Positions 16,260 to 24,089 of a DNA stretch of 26,684 bases are shown one piece after another. The DNA lies in assembly GCA_035524095.1 (NCBI GenBank), contig DATKPK010000183.1, positions 1 through 26,684 of the forward strand, in the 5' to 3' direction. The DNA is from DATJUF01 sp035524095 (lineage in GTDB: Bacteria > Desulfobacterota > Binatia > Binatales > Binataceae). The notes under the pieces were generated by a model. The model was given only the letters and a program-made list of their open reading frames with translations, did not search any database and had not been told where the DNA came from. A program made the translations under genes and the position numbers. How positions within the stretch are numbered: the first letter of the stretch is position 1; every line of letters starts with the position of its first letter.

Positions 16260-16910
16260 GTGCGTGCCGTTCTCATCGCCGCGAAGGAGCTTGCTTTTGC
16301 CAAGACACGCCTCGCCTCCGCGCTGTCCTCAACGGCGGAACGCGAGGCACTCGCGGAGGCGATGTTTCGCGACGTATTGGGTGCAGCTTTGAGTACGCCG
16401 GTAGCAGACCAGGTGGCAGTGATAACGTCGGATCGGCGGCTGCTGGAGTTGACGCGTCAGGGCGGAGCGCTGGCGCTGGACGAGGAGTATCCGCGCGGAC
16501 TCAACAACGCGGTGCGCATCGGAACCAACCTGCTAATTGAGCGCGGCGCCGACGCGGTTTGCACCTTGCTGTCGGATTGCCCGTTGACCACTGCCGAAGA
16601 TATCGACAGCGTATTTAATGAGGTGCCGGAAGGCCACAGAGGAGCGGTGTTGGTACCGTCCGGCGATTTTTCGGGTACCAACATAATCGTGCGATCACCC
16701 GCCGACGTAATCGGGACCTATTTTGGGCATCTCAGCCTCGCACGCCATCTCGAAGCCTGCCGTGAACTGGACGTCCCATGCAGGGTTGTGCGGCTCAATC
16801 GGCCTGCGCTGGATCTGGATGTGCCCGCGGACCTGATCGAATTTGCCCGTTTGCCTTCCATGACTCACACCTTCAGCCACCTCGCCCGCATCGGTATGAT
16901 TCACGGCTGA
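16260..16910 (+). CDS. cofC: CofC/FbiD-like phospholactate (or PEP) guanylyltransferase for coenzyme F420
   Basis: 216 residues of a small nucleotidyltransferase. Family features are an N-terminal AKTRLASALS (14-23), RGLNNAV at 79-85, the acidic LSDCPL at 104-109 (D106, in place of the usual PADLP), VPSGDFSGTNIIV at 132-144 (TN, nucleotide contact), and FGHLSLARHLEAC near 155-167. CofC charges phospholactate or phosphoenolpyruvate with GTP, giving the activated side-chain donor for F420. Other F420 genes are not in the window, so the organism's F420 capacity is inferred. The GTG start at 16260 agrees with the promoter position. It is followed after 14 bases by mlaE, which makes it the first gene of that transcript. 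Confidence 0.82.
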   Translation: MRAVLIAAKELAFAKTRLASALSSTAEREALAEAMFRDVLGAALSTPVADQVAVITSDRRLLELTRQGGALALDEEYPRGLNNAVRIGTNLLIERGADAVCTLLSDCPLTTAEDIDSVFNEVPEGHRGAVLVPSGDFSGTNIIVRSPADVIGTYFGHLSLARHLEACRELDVPCRVVRLNRPALDLDVPADLIEFARLPSMTHTFSHLARIGMIHG

Positions 16911-16924
16911 CCTTCGTCTGACAA

Positions 16925-17701
16925 ATGGGATTAGTAACGATTATCGAGCGTATCGGCGCATACGTGATCGATACGGTGACAACCGTAGGCGATTTCGTTT
17001 TGTTTCTCGTGTCGGCCCTCTTCTATAGCGTCACGCCACCGTATAAACCACGGCTGCTGATTCGCCAAATCAGGATGATTGGTGCCGATTCGTTCTTCCT
17101 TATCGCGCTGATTGGCCTGTTCACCGGGATGGTCCTTGGATTGCAAGGATATAACACACTGGCGCGCTTCGGTTCGTCTGGTGCATTGGGAACGGTGGTC
17201 GCGCTGGTATTGGTGCGCGAACTAGGCCCGGTTCTGGCCGCGCTGATGGTCGCTGCGCGAGCTGGGTCGGCGATGGCGGCGGAACTCGGCTCGATGCAAG
17301 CGACCGAGCAGATCGATGCGCTCAGCGTGATGGCGATCAATCCGGTGCAATACTTGGTCTCGCCTCGGGTGCTGGCAGGAATTATCAGCTTTCCGTTGCT
17401 CACCAGCATTTTCGATGTGATCGGGATCATGGGCGGATGGGCGGTCGGAGTATTGCTAATGGGAGCGCCGAATGGCCCTTTTTTCAATGGAATCGCCCAG
17501 AACATGGGCGCTCACGATATCGCGACCGGTCTCTACAAGGCGCTAGTCTTCGGACTAGTGGTGATGTGGGTGTGTTGTTACAAGGGCTATCATGCGCAGC
17601 GGATGGCCACCGGCGTGAGCCGCGCGACGACCGAAGCAGTAGTGCTTTCGAGTGTGCTAATCCTGCTTTGGGACTATTTCCTTACGTCGGTACTTTTGTA
17701 G
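16925..17701 (+). CDS. mlaE: MlaE-type ABC permease, phospholipid/lipid transport
   Basis: 258 residues, matching the MlaE/TrnE permease length. Hydrophobic segments include IALIGLFTGMVLGLQGY near 60-76, the conserved ALMVAARAGSAMAAELGSM near 106-124 and a C-terminal pair. EQIDALSVMAINPVQYLV is the family coupling segment. It is the inner-membrane permease of the Mla complex, which moves phospholipid between the inner and outer membrane with MlaF, MlaD, MlaC and MlaA. The gene begins at ATG 16925 with no clear SD, 14 bases after cofC, and its stop is 4 bases before the GTG of mlaF. Confidence 0.94.
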   Translation: MGLVTIIERIGAYVIDTVTTVGDFVLFLVSALFYSVTPPYKPRLLIRQIRMIGADSFFLIALIGLFTGMVLGLQGYNTLARFGSSGALGTVVALVLVRELGPVLAALMVAARAGSAMAAELGSMQATEQIDALSVMAINPVQYLVSPRVLAGIISFPLLTSIFDVIGIMGGWAVGVLLMGAPNGPFFNGIAQNMGAHDIATGLYKALVFGLVVMWVCCYKGYHAQRMATGVSRATTEAVVLSSVLILLWDYFLTSVLL

Positions 17702-17705
17702 AATC

Positions 17706-18518
17706 GTGGCCTCGATGAACGGCAATAGCGCGGCTGACGGCGCCGCGATAAGTGTGCGCGAGTTGCGCAAGCGGTTTGGCCGCCAACAGGTGCTCGACGG
17801 CGTCAATCTGGATTGTCCGAGCGGGCAAATCACGACGATCGTTGGTCCCAGCGGATGCGGCAAGACCGTGCTCCTGAAGCATCTCAACCTGTTGCTACGT
17901 CCCGACTCGGGCACGATTACCATCGACCGAACAGAGGTGACCTCGCTCGGTTCGCGCGCGCAAAACGAGGTACGGCAAAAATTCGGTATGCTGTTTCAAG
18001 CAGGCGCGCTGTTCGATTCGATGTGTGTATTCGATAATGTCGCCTTTCCGCTGGTCGAACTGACCCATCTGAGCCGCGAAGAGATTGCCAAACGGGTTCA
18101 TGAAACGCTTGCCGCAGTGGGGCTGGAAGGGATGGAGAATAAGTATCCATCCGAAATCAGCGGTGGCATGCAGAAGCGCGCAGCCTTGGCGCGAGCCTTG
18201 ATTCGGCAACCGAAGATTCTGATGCTCGACGAGCCGACCACCGGCCTCGACCCGACCCGCACCCATCAGATTCACGACCTGGTGCGGCGTACTCAGCAGA
18301 AGTTCAACCTGACCGCCGTGATGGTCAGCCATGACGTGCCAGCCGTATTCGAGGTCTCCGATCACATCGCCTTCATGCATGGCGGCAAAATGGCCCTGAC
18401 CGGCACGTTGAGCGAAATGACTGCGGCTAATGACGAACGTTTTCAAAGATTTCTCGAAGGACGGGCACGCGGCCTCGACGAGCGTCCGGCTCCCGAGCCT
18501 GCAAGCGCGCCGAAGTAA
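17706..18518 (+). CDS. mlaF: MlaF-type ABC transporter ATPase
   Basis: 270 residues (from GTG 17706; in-frame ATG 17715 is an alternative three codons later). Walker A is GPSGCGKT (47-54), the Q-loop lies in MLFQAGALFDSM, the signature is SGGMQKRAALARAL, Walker B is ILMLDEPTTGLDP, and the H-loop is in VSHD. GMQKR in place of the more usual GQ(Q/R)QR is typical of Mla/Ttg2A-type ATPases. It couples ATP hydrolysis to lipid movement with MlaE. The Pro/Ala-rich C-terminal tail, PAPEPASAPK, is unremarkable. mlaD starts seven bases after the stop. Confidence 0.95.
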   Translation: MASMNGNSAADGAAISVRELRKRFGRQQVLDGVNLDCPSGQITTIVGPSGCGKTVLLKHLNLLLRPDSGTITIDRTEVTSLGSRAQNEVRQKFGMLFQAGALFDSMCVFDNVAFPLVELTHLSREEIAKRVHETLAAVGLEGMENKYPSEISGGMQKRAALARALIRQPKILMLDEPTTGLDPTRTHQIHDLVRRTQQKFNLTAVMVSHDVPAVFEVSDHIAFMHGGKMALTGTLSEMTAANDERFQRFLEGRARGLDERPAPEPASAPK

Positions 18519-18524
18519 CATCCC

Positions 18525-19124
18525 ATGTACGCGAGCCGAACCACTCAGCTAATCGTAGGTATTTTCACTGTTGTCGGGGTCCTGGCGCTAGTCTATCTAT
18601 CGGTGCGGCTGGGGAAAGTTGATCTTTTTTCGACGCCCGGCGAAACGCTCTACGCCAACTTCAACAACATATCCGGGCTCAAGACCGGTGATCAGGTTGA
18701 AATCGCTGGCGTTACAGTAGGCAAGGTTACGGGTATCTCGCTGGACCAGGATCGGGCGCATGTCACGCTCGGGCTGCATCAGGGTATCGAAGTAGACTCG
18801 GACGCGATCGCTTCCGTTTTCACCAGTGGTTTGATCGGCGACAAATATGTCGCTATTGCACTCGGCGGCGGTGACAACCTGCAAAATGGCGGCACCATCC
18901 GCTATACACAAGACGCTTTTCAACTGGAGACCGCGATCGGTAAATTAATCGACAACTTCGGCGGCGGTTCATCGAAATCAAGCAGTTCCGGCGACAGTGG
19001 CTCGTCGGCCAGCAGCGCTGGTCCCGGCAGTCCCGGTGATCTCGGAGGTAATCCGCCCGGCTTTCAGAGCAAGACCAATACGACTCCGTCTAGTGGGGGC
19101 AATCAGACCAAGGAGAACAAGTAG
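18525..19124 (+). CDS. mlaD: MlaD-type MCE-domain lipid-binding protein
   Basis: 199 residues. A single N-terminal membrane helix (about 8-26, LIVGIFTVVGVLALVYLSV) anchors it in the inner membrane. The MCE domain follows (about 38-125), with NNISGLKTGDQVEIAGV and FTSGLIGDKYVAI. From about residue 148 the C-terminus is a Ser/Gly/Pro/Asn-rich, probably disordered tail, longer than the short Mla tail usually seen after the MCE core. MlaD forms the hexameric ring that passes lipid between the permease and MlaC. ATG 18525 follows the mlaF stop by six bases. Confidence 0.94.
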   Translation: MYASRTTQLIVGIFTVVGVLALVYLSVRLGKVDLFSTPGETLYANFNNISGLKTGDQVEIAGVTVGKVTGISLDQDRAHVTLGLHQGIEVDSDAIASVFTSGLIGDKYVAIALGGGDNLQNGGTIRYTQDAFQLETAIGKLIDNFGGGSSKSSSSGDSGSSASSAGPGSPGDLGGNPPGFQSKTNTTPSSGGNQTKENK

Positions 19125-19129
19125 CTTTT

Positions 19130-19816
19130 ATGAGGATCGGTAATTCCAACGAGTCGGCGAACCGGGCCGCTGCTCGATTTTCAAACATCCGTGCGCGCCG
19201 CAGACTATTCCCGACGATTGCGATTGCACTGTTGCTAATTACGGCGGGCTTGACGCCTTCTATCGCTCGCGCGGACGGCGACGCCATGGGCATCACCCGA
19301 ACCATGGTTAATCAGGCGCTCCAGATCCTCGGCAGCGGTTCGACTCCACTGCCGCAACGTCGCCGCCAGTTGCGCGATCTGGTCGAGCAGAATTTCAACT
19401 TCGCGACAATGTCGCGTTCGGCGCTAGGCTATAATTGGCGCTCGCTGACGCCTGACCAGCGCGCCCAATTCACCAAACTCTTCACCGCTTTTATCGAAGT
19501 CGCCTATCTCGACAAGATTCAGGATTATCAGGGTCAACAAGTACAATTCGTCGGTCAGCATTCGCTGGGCGAGGGCTACGCCGAGGTTGATACTAAAATC
19601 GTCCAGGCCGGTAAGAGTCCGATTTCAGTGAACTATCTGCTCGAGCAGCAGGACGGTACCTGGAAGATCTACGACGTGACGGTGGAAGCAATCAGCATTA
19701 TTGCCAATTACCGTAACCAGTTTAATCGAGTCATCAGCCAAAAGGGCTTCGATCAACTGCTGGCGGACCTGCAAGCCAAGCAACAACAGCTTTCGTCGCT
19801 GCTGGGCGAGGGCTAG
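19130..19816 (+). CDS. mlaC: MlaC-type periplasmic phospholipid-binding protein
   Basis: 228 residues. A signal peptide with an unusually long basic N-region (about 25 residues before the hydrophobic stretch 28-42) ends near IARA, with mature start about 49. The mature part fits the MlaC/Ttg2D fold: RRRQLRDLVEQNFNFATMSR, LTPDQRAQFTKLFTAFIEVAYLDKI, a central VDTKIV, and a C-terminal IISNYR-like ISIIANYRNQFNRVI. It ferries phospholipid across the periplasm between MlaD and MlaA. ATG 19130 lies five bases after mlaD. AAGGAG inside the end of mlaD is 14 bases upstream, so translation is probably coupled. Confidence 0.93.
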   Translation: MRIGNSNESANRAAARFSNIRARRRLFPTIAIALLLITAGLTPSIARADGDAMGITRTMVNQALQILGSGSTPLPQRRRQLRDLVEQNFNFATMSRSALGYNWRSLTPDQRAQFTKLFTAFIEVAYLDKIQDYQGQQVQFVGQHSLGEGYAEVDTKIVQAGKSPISVNYLLEQQDGTWKIYDVTVEAISIIANYRNQFNRVISQKGFDQLLADLQAKQQQLSSLLGEG

Positions 19817-19970
19817 ACCGACACCGCATTTAATTGCTATAGGCAGGCAGGAACGAGCGATAGCGATTGCATGGTTGTTTATGCGATGCGCCCAAGCAGC
19901 TGTTGCGGGGGCATGACACACCCCTGCCGACGCGGTATGATTCGCTCGCTCAGGGATAACTGGAAAGGTT

Positions 19971-19976
19971 GGAGGA
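19971..19976 (+). promoter_or_regulatory. Shine-Dalgarno that fixes a TTG start for mlaA
   Basis: GGAGGA, a near-perfect SD, sits eight bases before TTG 19985. Upstream in-frame ATGs (19871, 19886, 19937) have no comparable SD and would add residues that look untranslated, including a Cys-rich stretch. Confidence 0.75.
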
Positions 19977-19984
19977 ACCACCGC

Positions 19985-20725
19985 TTGGTAAAGAAGCTAT
20001 GCGCCATCGTACTATCGGCAATCTGCCTGAGTGCGACGGCTTCATTCGCCCAGAGTAACGGCGCACCTCCGGAACCTCCAGGTTCCTACGCTCCCGCTTA
20101 TTCCGATCCGTTGGCGCCTTTTAACGAGAAGATGTTTTGGTTCAATCTCAAGGTTGACCAGTATGTTCTTCATCCTGTCGCGAGCGGCTACGCGTACGTT
20201 CTGCCGCAGCCCGCGCGGGAAAGCGTCGGCAATTTTTTCGCCAACGTCAATTTCATTCCGCGCTTCGCCAATAATCTCTTCCAGCTCCATGTCCAGAACG
20301 CTGGCGAAGAACTGGCCCGCTTCGGGATCAACAGTACCCTCGGCATCGCTGGGTTCTTCGACGTCGCCGACAGCTGGTTCGGGCTTAAGCAGCATAACGA
20401 TGACTTCGGCCTGACGCTGGGCCACTATGGGATTCCTGAAGGCTACTACATAGTGTGGCCGCTACTCGGACCTTCGACGGTCCGCGACACCGTCGGTTAC
20501 GCGGCCGACAGCGCGATGTGGCCCTTGCCGTACTTCGTTCCATGGTACGTCTGGCTGCCGGCCGACGGCGGCAAGATAACGCTGGAGATCGTCAACTACA
20601 GGTCGCTCCATCTGAACATGTTTGAAGATGCAGACCGCTACGCAATCGATCTTTACGGTGCAGTGCAAGACGGCTATTTGCAGCGCCGTGCCGCCGACCA
20701 GGCGCGGATCAACGGCACCGACTAA
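19985..20725 (+). CDS. mlaA: MlaA (VacJ) outer-membrane phospholipid channel protein
   Basis: 246 residues from TTG 19985. The signal peptide MVKKLCAIVLSAICLSATAS... is predicted to be cut near SFA|QSN. The mature protein has the MlaA signature DPLAPFNEKMFWFN (residues about 40-53), PRFANNLFQL, and GHYGIPEGYYIVWPLLGPS with NTLGIAGF-like NSTLGIAGFFDVA. In E. coli MlaA is a lipoprotein that removes misplaced phospholipid from the outer leaflet. Here no lipobox precedes the mature part, because the candidate SAIC lacks a small residue at -1, so this copy may be a soluble or differently anchored form. It is the last gene of the cluster, 168 bases after mlaC, and is followed by a strong terminator. 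Confidence 0.92.
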   Translation: MVKKLCAIVLSAICLSATASFAQSNGAPPEPPGSYAPAYSDPLAPFNEKMFWFNLKVDQYVLHPVASGYAYVLPQPARESVGNFFANVNFIPRFANNLFQLHVQNAGEELARFGINSTLGIAGFFDVADSWFGLKQHNDDFGLTLGHYGIPEGYYIVWPLLGPSTVRDTVGYAADSAMWPLPYFVPWYVWLPADGGKITLEIVNYRSLHLNMFEDADRYAIDLYGAVQDGYLQRRAADQARINGTD

Positions 20726-20749
20726 AACGGATCTGGCTAATCAATGCAA

Positions 20750-20788
20750 AAGAGCCGTAGCATTCAGATGCTGCGGCTCTTGGCTTTT
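20750..20788. terminator. Bidirectional rho-independent terminator between mlaA and lipA
   Basis: Arms 20750-20763 and 20768-20781 form a 14-bp stem with one T-G pair (20758/20773) and a TCAG loop. On the plus strand the stem is followed by GGCTTTT. On the minus strand the stem ends in TT and continues TTGCATT. It serves the convergent ends of the mla and lip operons. Confidence 0.9.
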
Positions 20789-20822
20789 CGGGGTGCGAAT
20801 TCGAGAGTAATCGGCTCACCGC

Positions 20823-21686
20823 TCAGTTGACGTGTTCCCACGCGTGGTACGAACTGCGGACTAGCGGCGCGGATTCGACGTGCCGGAAGCCCAACGCAAG
20901 GGCCTCGGTCTTCAGATCGGTGAATTCCTCCGGAGGGAGATAGCGCACCACCGGCAAATGATCTGGTGACGGACGCAAGTACTGGCCGAGGGTAAGGATA
21001 TCGCAATCGACCGCGCGCAGATCGTTCAACACATCGATTAACTCGGCGCGCTCCTCGCCCAAGCCGAGCATGATGCCGGTCTTGGTCGACAATTCGCGGC
21101 CCGACAGTAGTGCGTATTTTTTGGCGTGATCGAGTACATCGAGGACGGTTTCGTAACGTCCACCGGGACGGCATTGCTGATAGAGGCTCGGCACCGTTTC
21201 CATGTTGTGATTGTAGATATCTACCGGCGCGTCGATCACCGTTTCAACGCTGGCATGCGATCCCCGAAAATCCGGAACGAGCACTTCGACTCGCGCCGCT
21301 GGCATTAGTTCTTTGATCGCGCGGGCTGTGGCGGCGAAGTGAGCCGCGCCACCGTCGGGCAGGTCGTCGCGATCGACGGAAGTCACGACCACATGCTGTA
21401 ACCCAAGCCGTTCGACGGCTCCCGCTATCCGCCGCGGCTCACCGGGATCGAGCGGCCGCACCTTACCGTGCGCCACCGCACAATAGGGGCAATTCCGCGT
21501 ACAGACGTCGCCCATCAGCATAAAGGTGGCCGTGCGATGGGAAAAGCACTCGCCGATATTCGGACAGCAAGCCTCCTGGCACACGGAATGGAGCTTGAGC
21601 TCCTGCAGAATCGATCGCGTGCGAAAATACTCCGCTGACAGCGGTGCGCGGACCTTGATCCAGTCGGGATGACGTCGCTCAGCCAT
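20823..21686 (-). CDS. lipA: Lipoyl synthase LipA (radical SAM)
   Basis: 287 residues from ATG 21686, where the protein starts MAERRHPDWIKVR, the usual LipA opening; an upstream in-frame ATG at 21743 would add 19 basic residues. The auxiliary cluster ligands C36, C41 and C47 lie in SVCQEACCPNIGEC, and the radical-SAM CxxxCxxC (C62, C66, C69) lies in VCTRNCPYC. The C-terminal RSSYHA gives the conserved Ser ligand. LipA inserts two sulfurs into octanoylated E2/GcvH domains. The start lies inside the end of lipB (8-base overlap), so translation is coupled in an lpd-lipB-lipA operon. The mlaA-lipA terminator follows. Confidence 0.95.
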   Translation of the reverse strand: MAERRHPDWIKVRAPLSAEYFRTRSILQELKLHSVCQEACCPNIGECFSHRTATFMLMGDVCTRNCPYCAVAHGKVRPLDPGEPRRIAGAVERLGLQHVVVTSVDRDDLPDGGAAHFAATARAIKELMPAARVEVLVPDFRGSHASVETVIDAPVDIYNHNMETVPSLYQQCRPGGRYETVLDVLDHAKKYALLSGRELSTKTGIMLGLGEERAELIDVLNDLRAVDCDILTLGQYLRPSPDHLPVVRYLPPEEFTDLKTEALALGFRHVESAPLVRSSYHAWEHVN

Positions 21687-22491
21687 GATGATCACCGTGG
21701 CTGGCCTGCGTGATCGTTTCGGCTTCCTGACGGATTTCGACATGCCTCCAGATTTCGTTTGCCATGATTATTTTCACTGCTTGATAGCCAAGTACAGCGG
21801 CGAAACTTCGCTGCAGGAGGCGGCCGAACGCTTCGCTGCGGCTATTGCTGCCATCGATGGTCAGCCCCGAGGGTTCACCTGACACTTCAGAAGGGCGCTG
21901 ACCCAAGCGCTCAGCGATCGAAGTCATCTGGCAGCCCTCGATGCCACAGGGGACGATCGTATCGAAATAGTGCAGGGCGGGATCGACATTGACGGCCAGG
22001 CCATGGAATGTCACCCAACGGCGAATGCCAACGCCGATCGAGGCAATCTTGCGCGTTCCTATCCACACGCCAGTTAGCCGATCGCGACGGCCAGCCTCGA
22101 TTCCCAACTCGCGCAAGGCGTCGACGATCGCCTGCTCGAGCGCGCGCAGATAGCGATGGACGTCGCGGTCGCGCCCTTCAAGTTTGAGAATCGGGTATGC
22201 AACGAGTTGGCCGGGACCGTGATAGGTTACCTCTCCGCCTCTCGATACTCGATGGATCGGAACTTCTGTTGGCGGGTTGATCAGAAAGCGCTCGTCGGCG
22301 CCGCGTCCGAGCGTAAAAACATGAGGATGCTCAAGCAGCAGCAGTGTATCGCGGATCTGATTGTAGCGCCGGGCATTCACTAACGCGTCCTGAAGCGCTA
22401 GCGCGTCGGGATATGCAACGGTCCCGAGCCACGCGACCGAAAGCGGCGGCTTGCCCTGACTCAGTTGCGCTTGATCCTCCCGTTGAAGCAT
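21679..22491 (-). CDS. lipB: Octanoyltransferase LipB, with a long C-terminal extension
   Basis: 270 residues from ATG 22491, chosen because it follows the lpd stop by four bases. The open frame upstream to 22578 would overlap lpd and starts with a basic low-complexity run. LipB motifs are RVSRGGEVTYHGPGQLVAYP, the catalytic Lys in RKIASIGVGI, FHGLAVNVD, and the catalytic Cys in VPCGIEGCQMTSI. It moves octanoate from acyl carrier protein to E2/GcvH lysines, supplying the LipA substrate. E. coli LipB is 213 residues. Here about 60 extra residues follow the MTSI motif beyond the usual end, including HVEIRQEAETITQASHGDHHG, and overlap the lipA start. Confidence 0.93.
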   Translation of the reverse strand: MLQREDQAQLSQGKPPLSVAWLGTVAYPDALALQDALVNARRYNQIRDTLLLLEHPHVFTLGRGADERFLINPPTEVPIHRVSRGGEVTYHGPGQLVAYPILKLEGRDRDVHRYLRALEQAIVDALRELGIEAGRRDRLTGVWIGTRKIASIGVGIRRWVTFHGLAVNVDPALHYFDTIVPCGIEGCQMTSIAERLGQRPSEVSGEPSGLTIDGSNSRSEAFGRLLQRSFAAVLGYQAVKIIMANEIWRHVEIRQEAETITQASHGDHHG

Positions 22492-22495
22492 CGCG

Positions 22496-23905
22496 TTAGA
22501 AGTTGATCGCCTCGCCCTCAGCGGCCAGCGCCGCTTCCATGATCGATTCCGACAGTGTCGGATGCGGATGAACCGCATGGCCGAGTTCAGCGGTAGTCAT
22601 TTCGAGGGTCCGTCCAAGCACCACTTCGGAAATCATATCAGTAGCGTGAAGGCCGATTATCTGGCAGCCGACCACTTCACTGTATTTCTTCGTCGCGACG
22701 ATTTTGACAAAGCCTTCAGTTTGGTTGATTGCGACCGCCTTGCCATTAGAGCGGAACGGGATTTTGCCAACTTTAACATCCAGACCACGTGCTTTGGCGT
22801 CCGCTTCGCTCAGTCCTACCGTTGCCACTTCCGGCTCACAATAGATACATCCCGGTATCGCGAGCAGATCGAAACCAGGCTCACGCACCCCAGCCATGAT
22901 TTCCACTGCGGCGATGCCCTCAGCCGATGCCTTATGCGCCAGCAGCGGTGGACGAACCACGTCGCCGATCGCGTAAATACTCGGGCATGCGGTCTGAAAC
23001 GAATCATTGATCTTGATGAAGCCGCGCTCGACCTCAATCCCAACGGTGTCCAGGCCCAGGTCACGGCTGAGCGGCGTGCGGCCAACCGCGATCAGCACAG
23101 CCTCGGCCTCGAGCGTTTTGGCCGTACCTCCGGCGTCGAGCGCAAGGCTCCAGCCGCCGCCATTGCGCGCCATCGATTTGTAGCCATGTCCGAGCATCAC
23201 GTTGATGCCGCGCTTGACGAAAGCCTTGCGAAGCTCCTCGGCGATTTCGGCGTCGAAGCCGGGAAGCATCTGCTTCTCCAGCTCGACCATCGTCACTTCG
23301 GCGCCGAATGCACGATAGAAATAACCGAACTCGGCGCCAATCGCGCCCGCGCCGATAATCGCAACTGATTTCGGCAGTTGATCGTGAACCAGTGCCTCGC
23401 GGCTGGTCATCGCACCGTCGCCAACGCTCATGCCGGGGAAAAGGCGCTCGCCCGAGCCCGCTGCAATCAGGATGCGTTCGGCTTCAATCGCTTCGGCCTG
23501 CGGTGGCGGCTTGCCGTTAGCTGGCGCCAGCGCCACGGTATGCGGTCCCGTGATCGTCGCGCTCGCCTCGATAAAATCGACTTTGTTCTTACGCAGCAGG
23601 AAGCGTACGCCCTTGGAGAGTTTGTCCGCGGCCTCGCGGCTGCGCGCGATCACTCGCTTAAAATCGAAGGTGACTTCGCCGACTTCGATCCCGTGCTCTT
23701 TCGACGCTCCGCGAATCGCTTCCATCGTCTCGGCCGAATTGAGTAGAGCTTTCGACGGTATGCAACCCCAGTTGAGACATACGCCGCCGGGCAAGTCCCG
23801 TTCGATCACGGCCACGCGCATTTTGAGCTGGCTGGCGCGTATCGCGGCCACATAACCACCGGGTCCGGAGCCGATTACTGCGAGATCGTAGCGTTGATTA
23901 GCCAA
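22496..23905 (-). CDS. lpd: Dihydrolipoyl dehydrogenase (E3)
   Basis: 469 residues of a class I flavin disulfide oxidoreductase. FAD-binding GSGPGGY lies at 12-18. The redox disulfide is GGVCLNWGCIPSK (C43, C48), NAD binding is IGAGAIGAEFGYF, the second FAD motif is IYAIGD, and the C-terminal catalytic His-Glu block is HAVHPHPTLSE. It reoxidises dihydrolipoyl groups of pyruvate, 2-oxo-acid or glycine cleavage complexes. The TTG start has AGGAG six bases upstream (in the 23906-23918 stretch). It is the first gene of a tight lpd-lipB-lipA operon, which pairs lipoate attachment, lipoate sulfur insertion and E3. No E1 or E2 gene is within the window. Confidence 0.95.
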   Translation of the reverse strand: MANQRYDLAVIGSGPGGYVAAIRASQLKMRVAVIERDLPGGVCLNWGCIPSKALLNSAETMEAIRGASKEHGIEVGEVTFDFKRVIARSREAADKLSKGVRFLLRKNKVDFIEASATITGPHTVALAPANGKPPPQAEAIEAERILIAAGSGERLFPGMSVGDGAMTSREALVHDQLPKSVAIIGAGAIGAEFGYFYRAFGAEVTMVELEKQMLPGFDAEIAEELRKAFVKRGINVMLGHGYKSMARNGGGWSLALDAGGTAKTLEAEAVLIAVGRTPLSRDLGLDTVGIEVERGFIKINDSFQTACPSIYAIGDVVRPPLLAHKASAEGIAAVEIMAGVREPGFDLLAIPGCIYCEPEVATVGLSEADAKARGLDVKVGKIPFRSNGKAVAINQTEGFVKIVATKKYSEVVGCQIIGLHATDMISEVVLGRTLEMTTAELGHAVHPHPTLSESIMEAALAAEGEAINF

Positions 23906-24089
23906 CCTTCACTCCTTGCAAATCCTAACAAATGGGTTCGCGATCCTAAGCGAATCCTCTATCTCGTAAAACCCAATATAAGCATATCTTGCACGCATCG
24001 GACGGCGCAGAACAAGCGAACAAAAATGATCTCTGCGAGACGTGACGCGGCTCAATGATCGCGACGAACGAGCGAGGCAGCTTCGCCGA

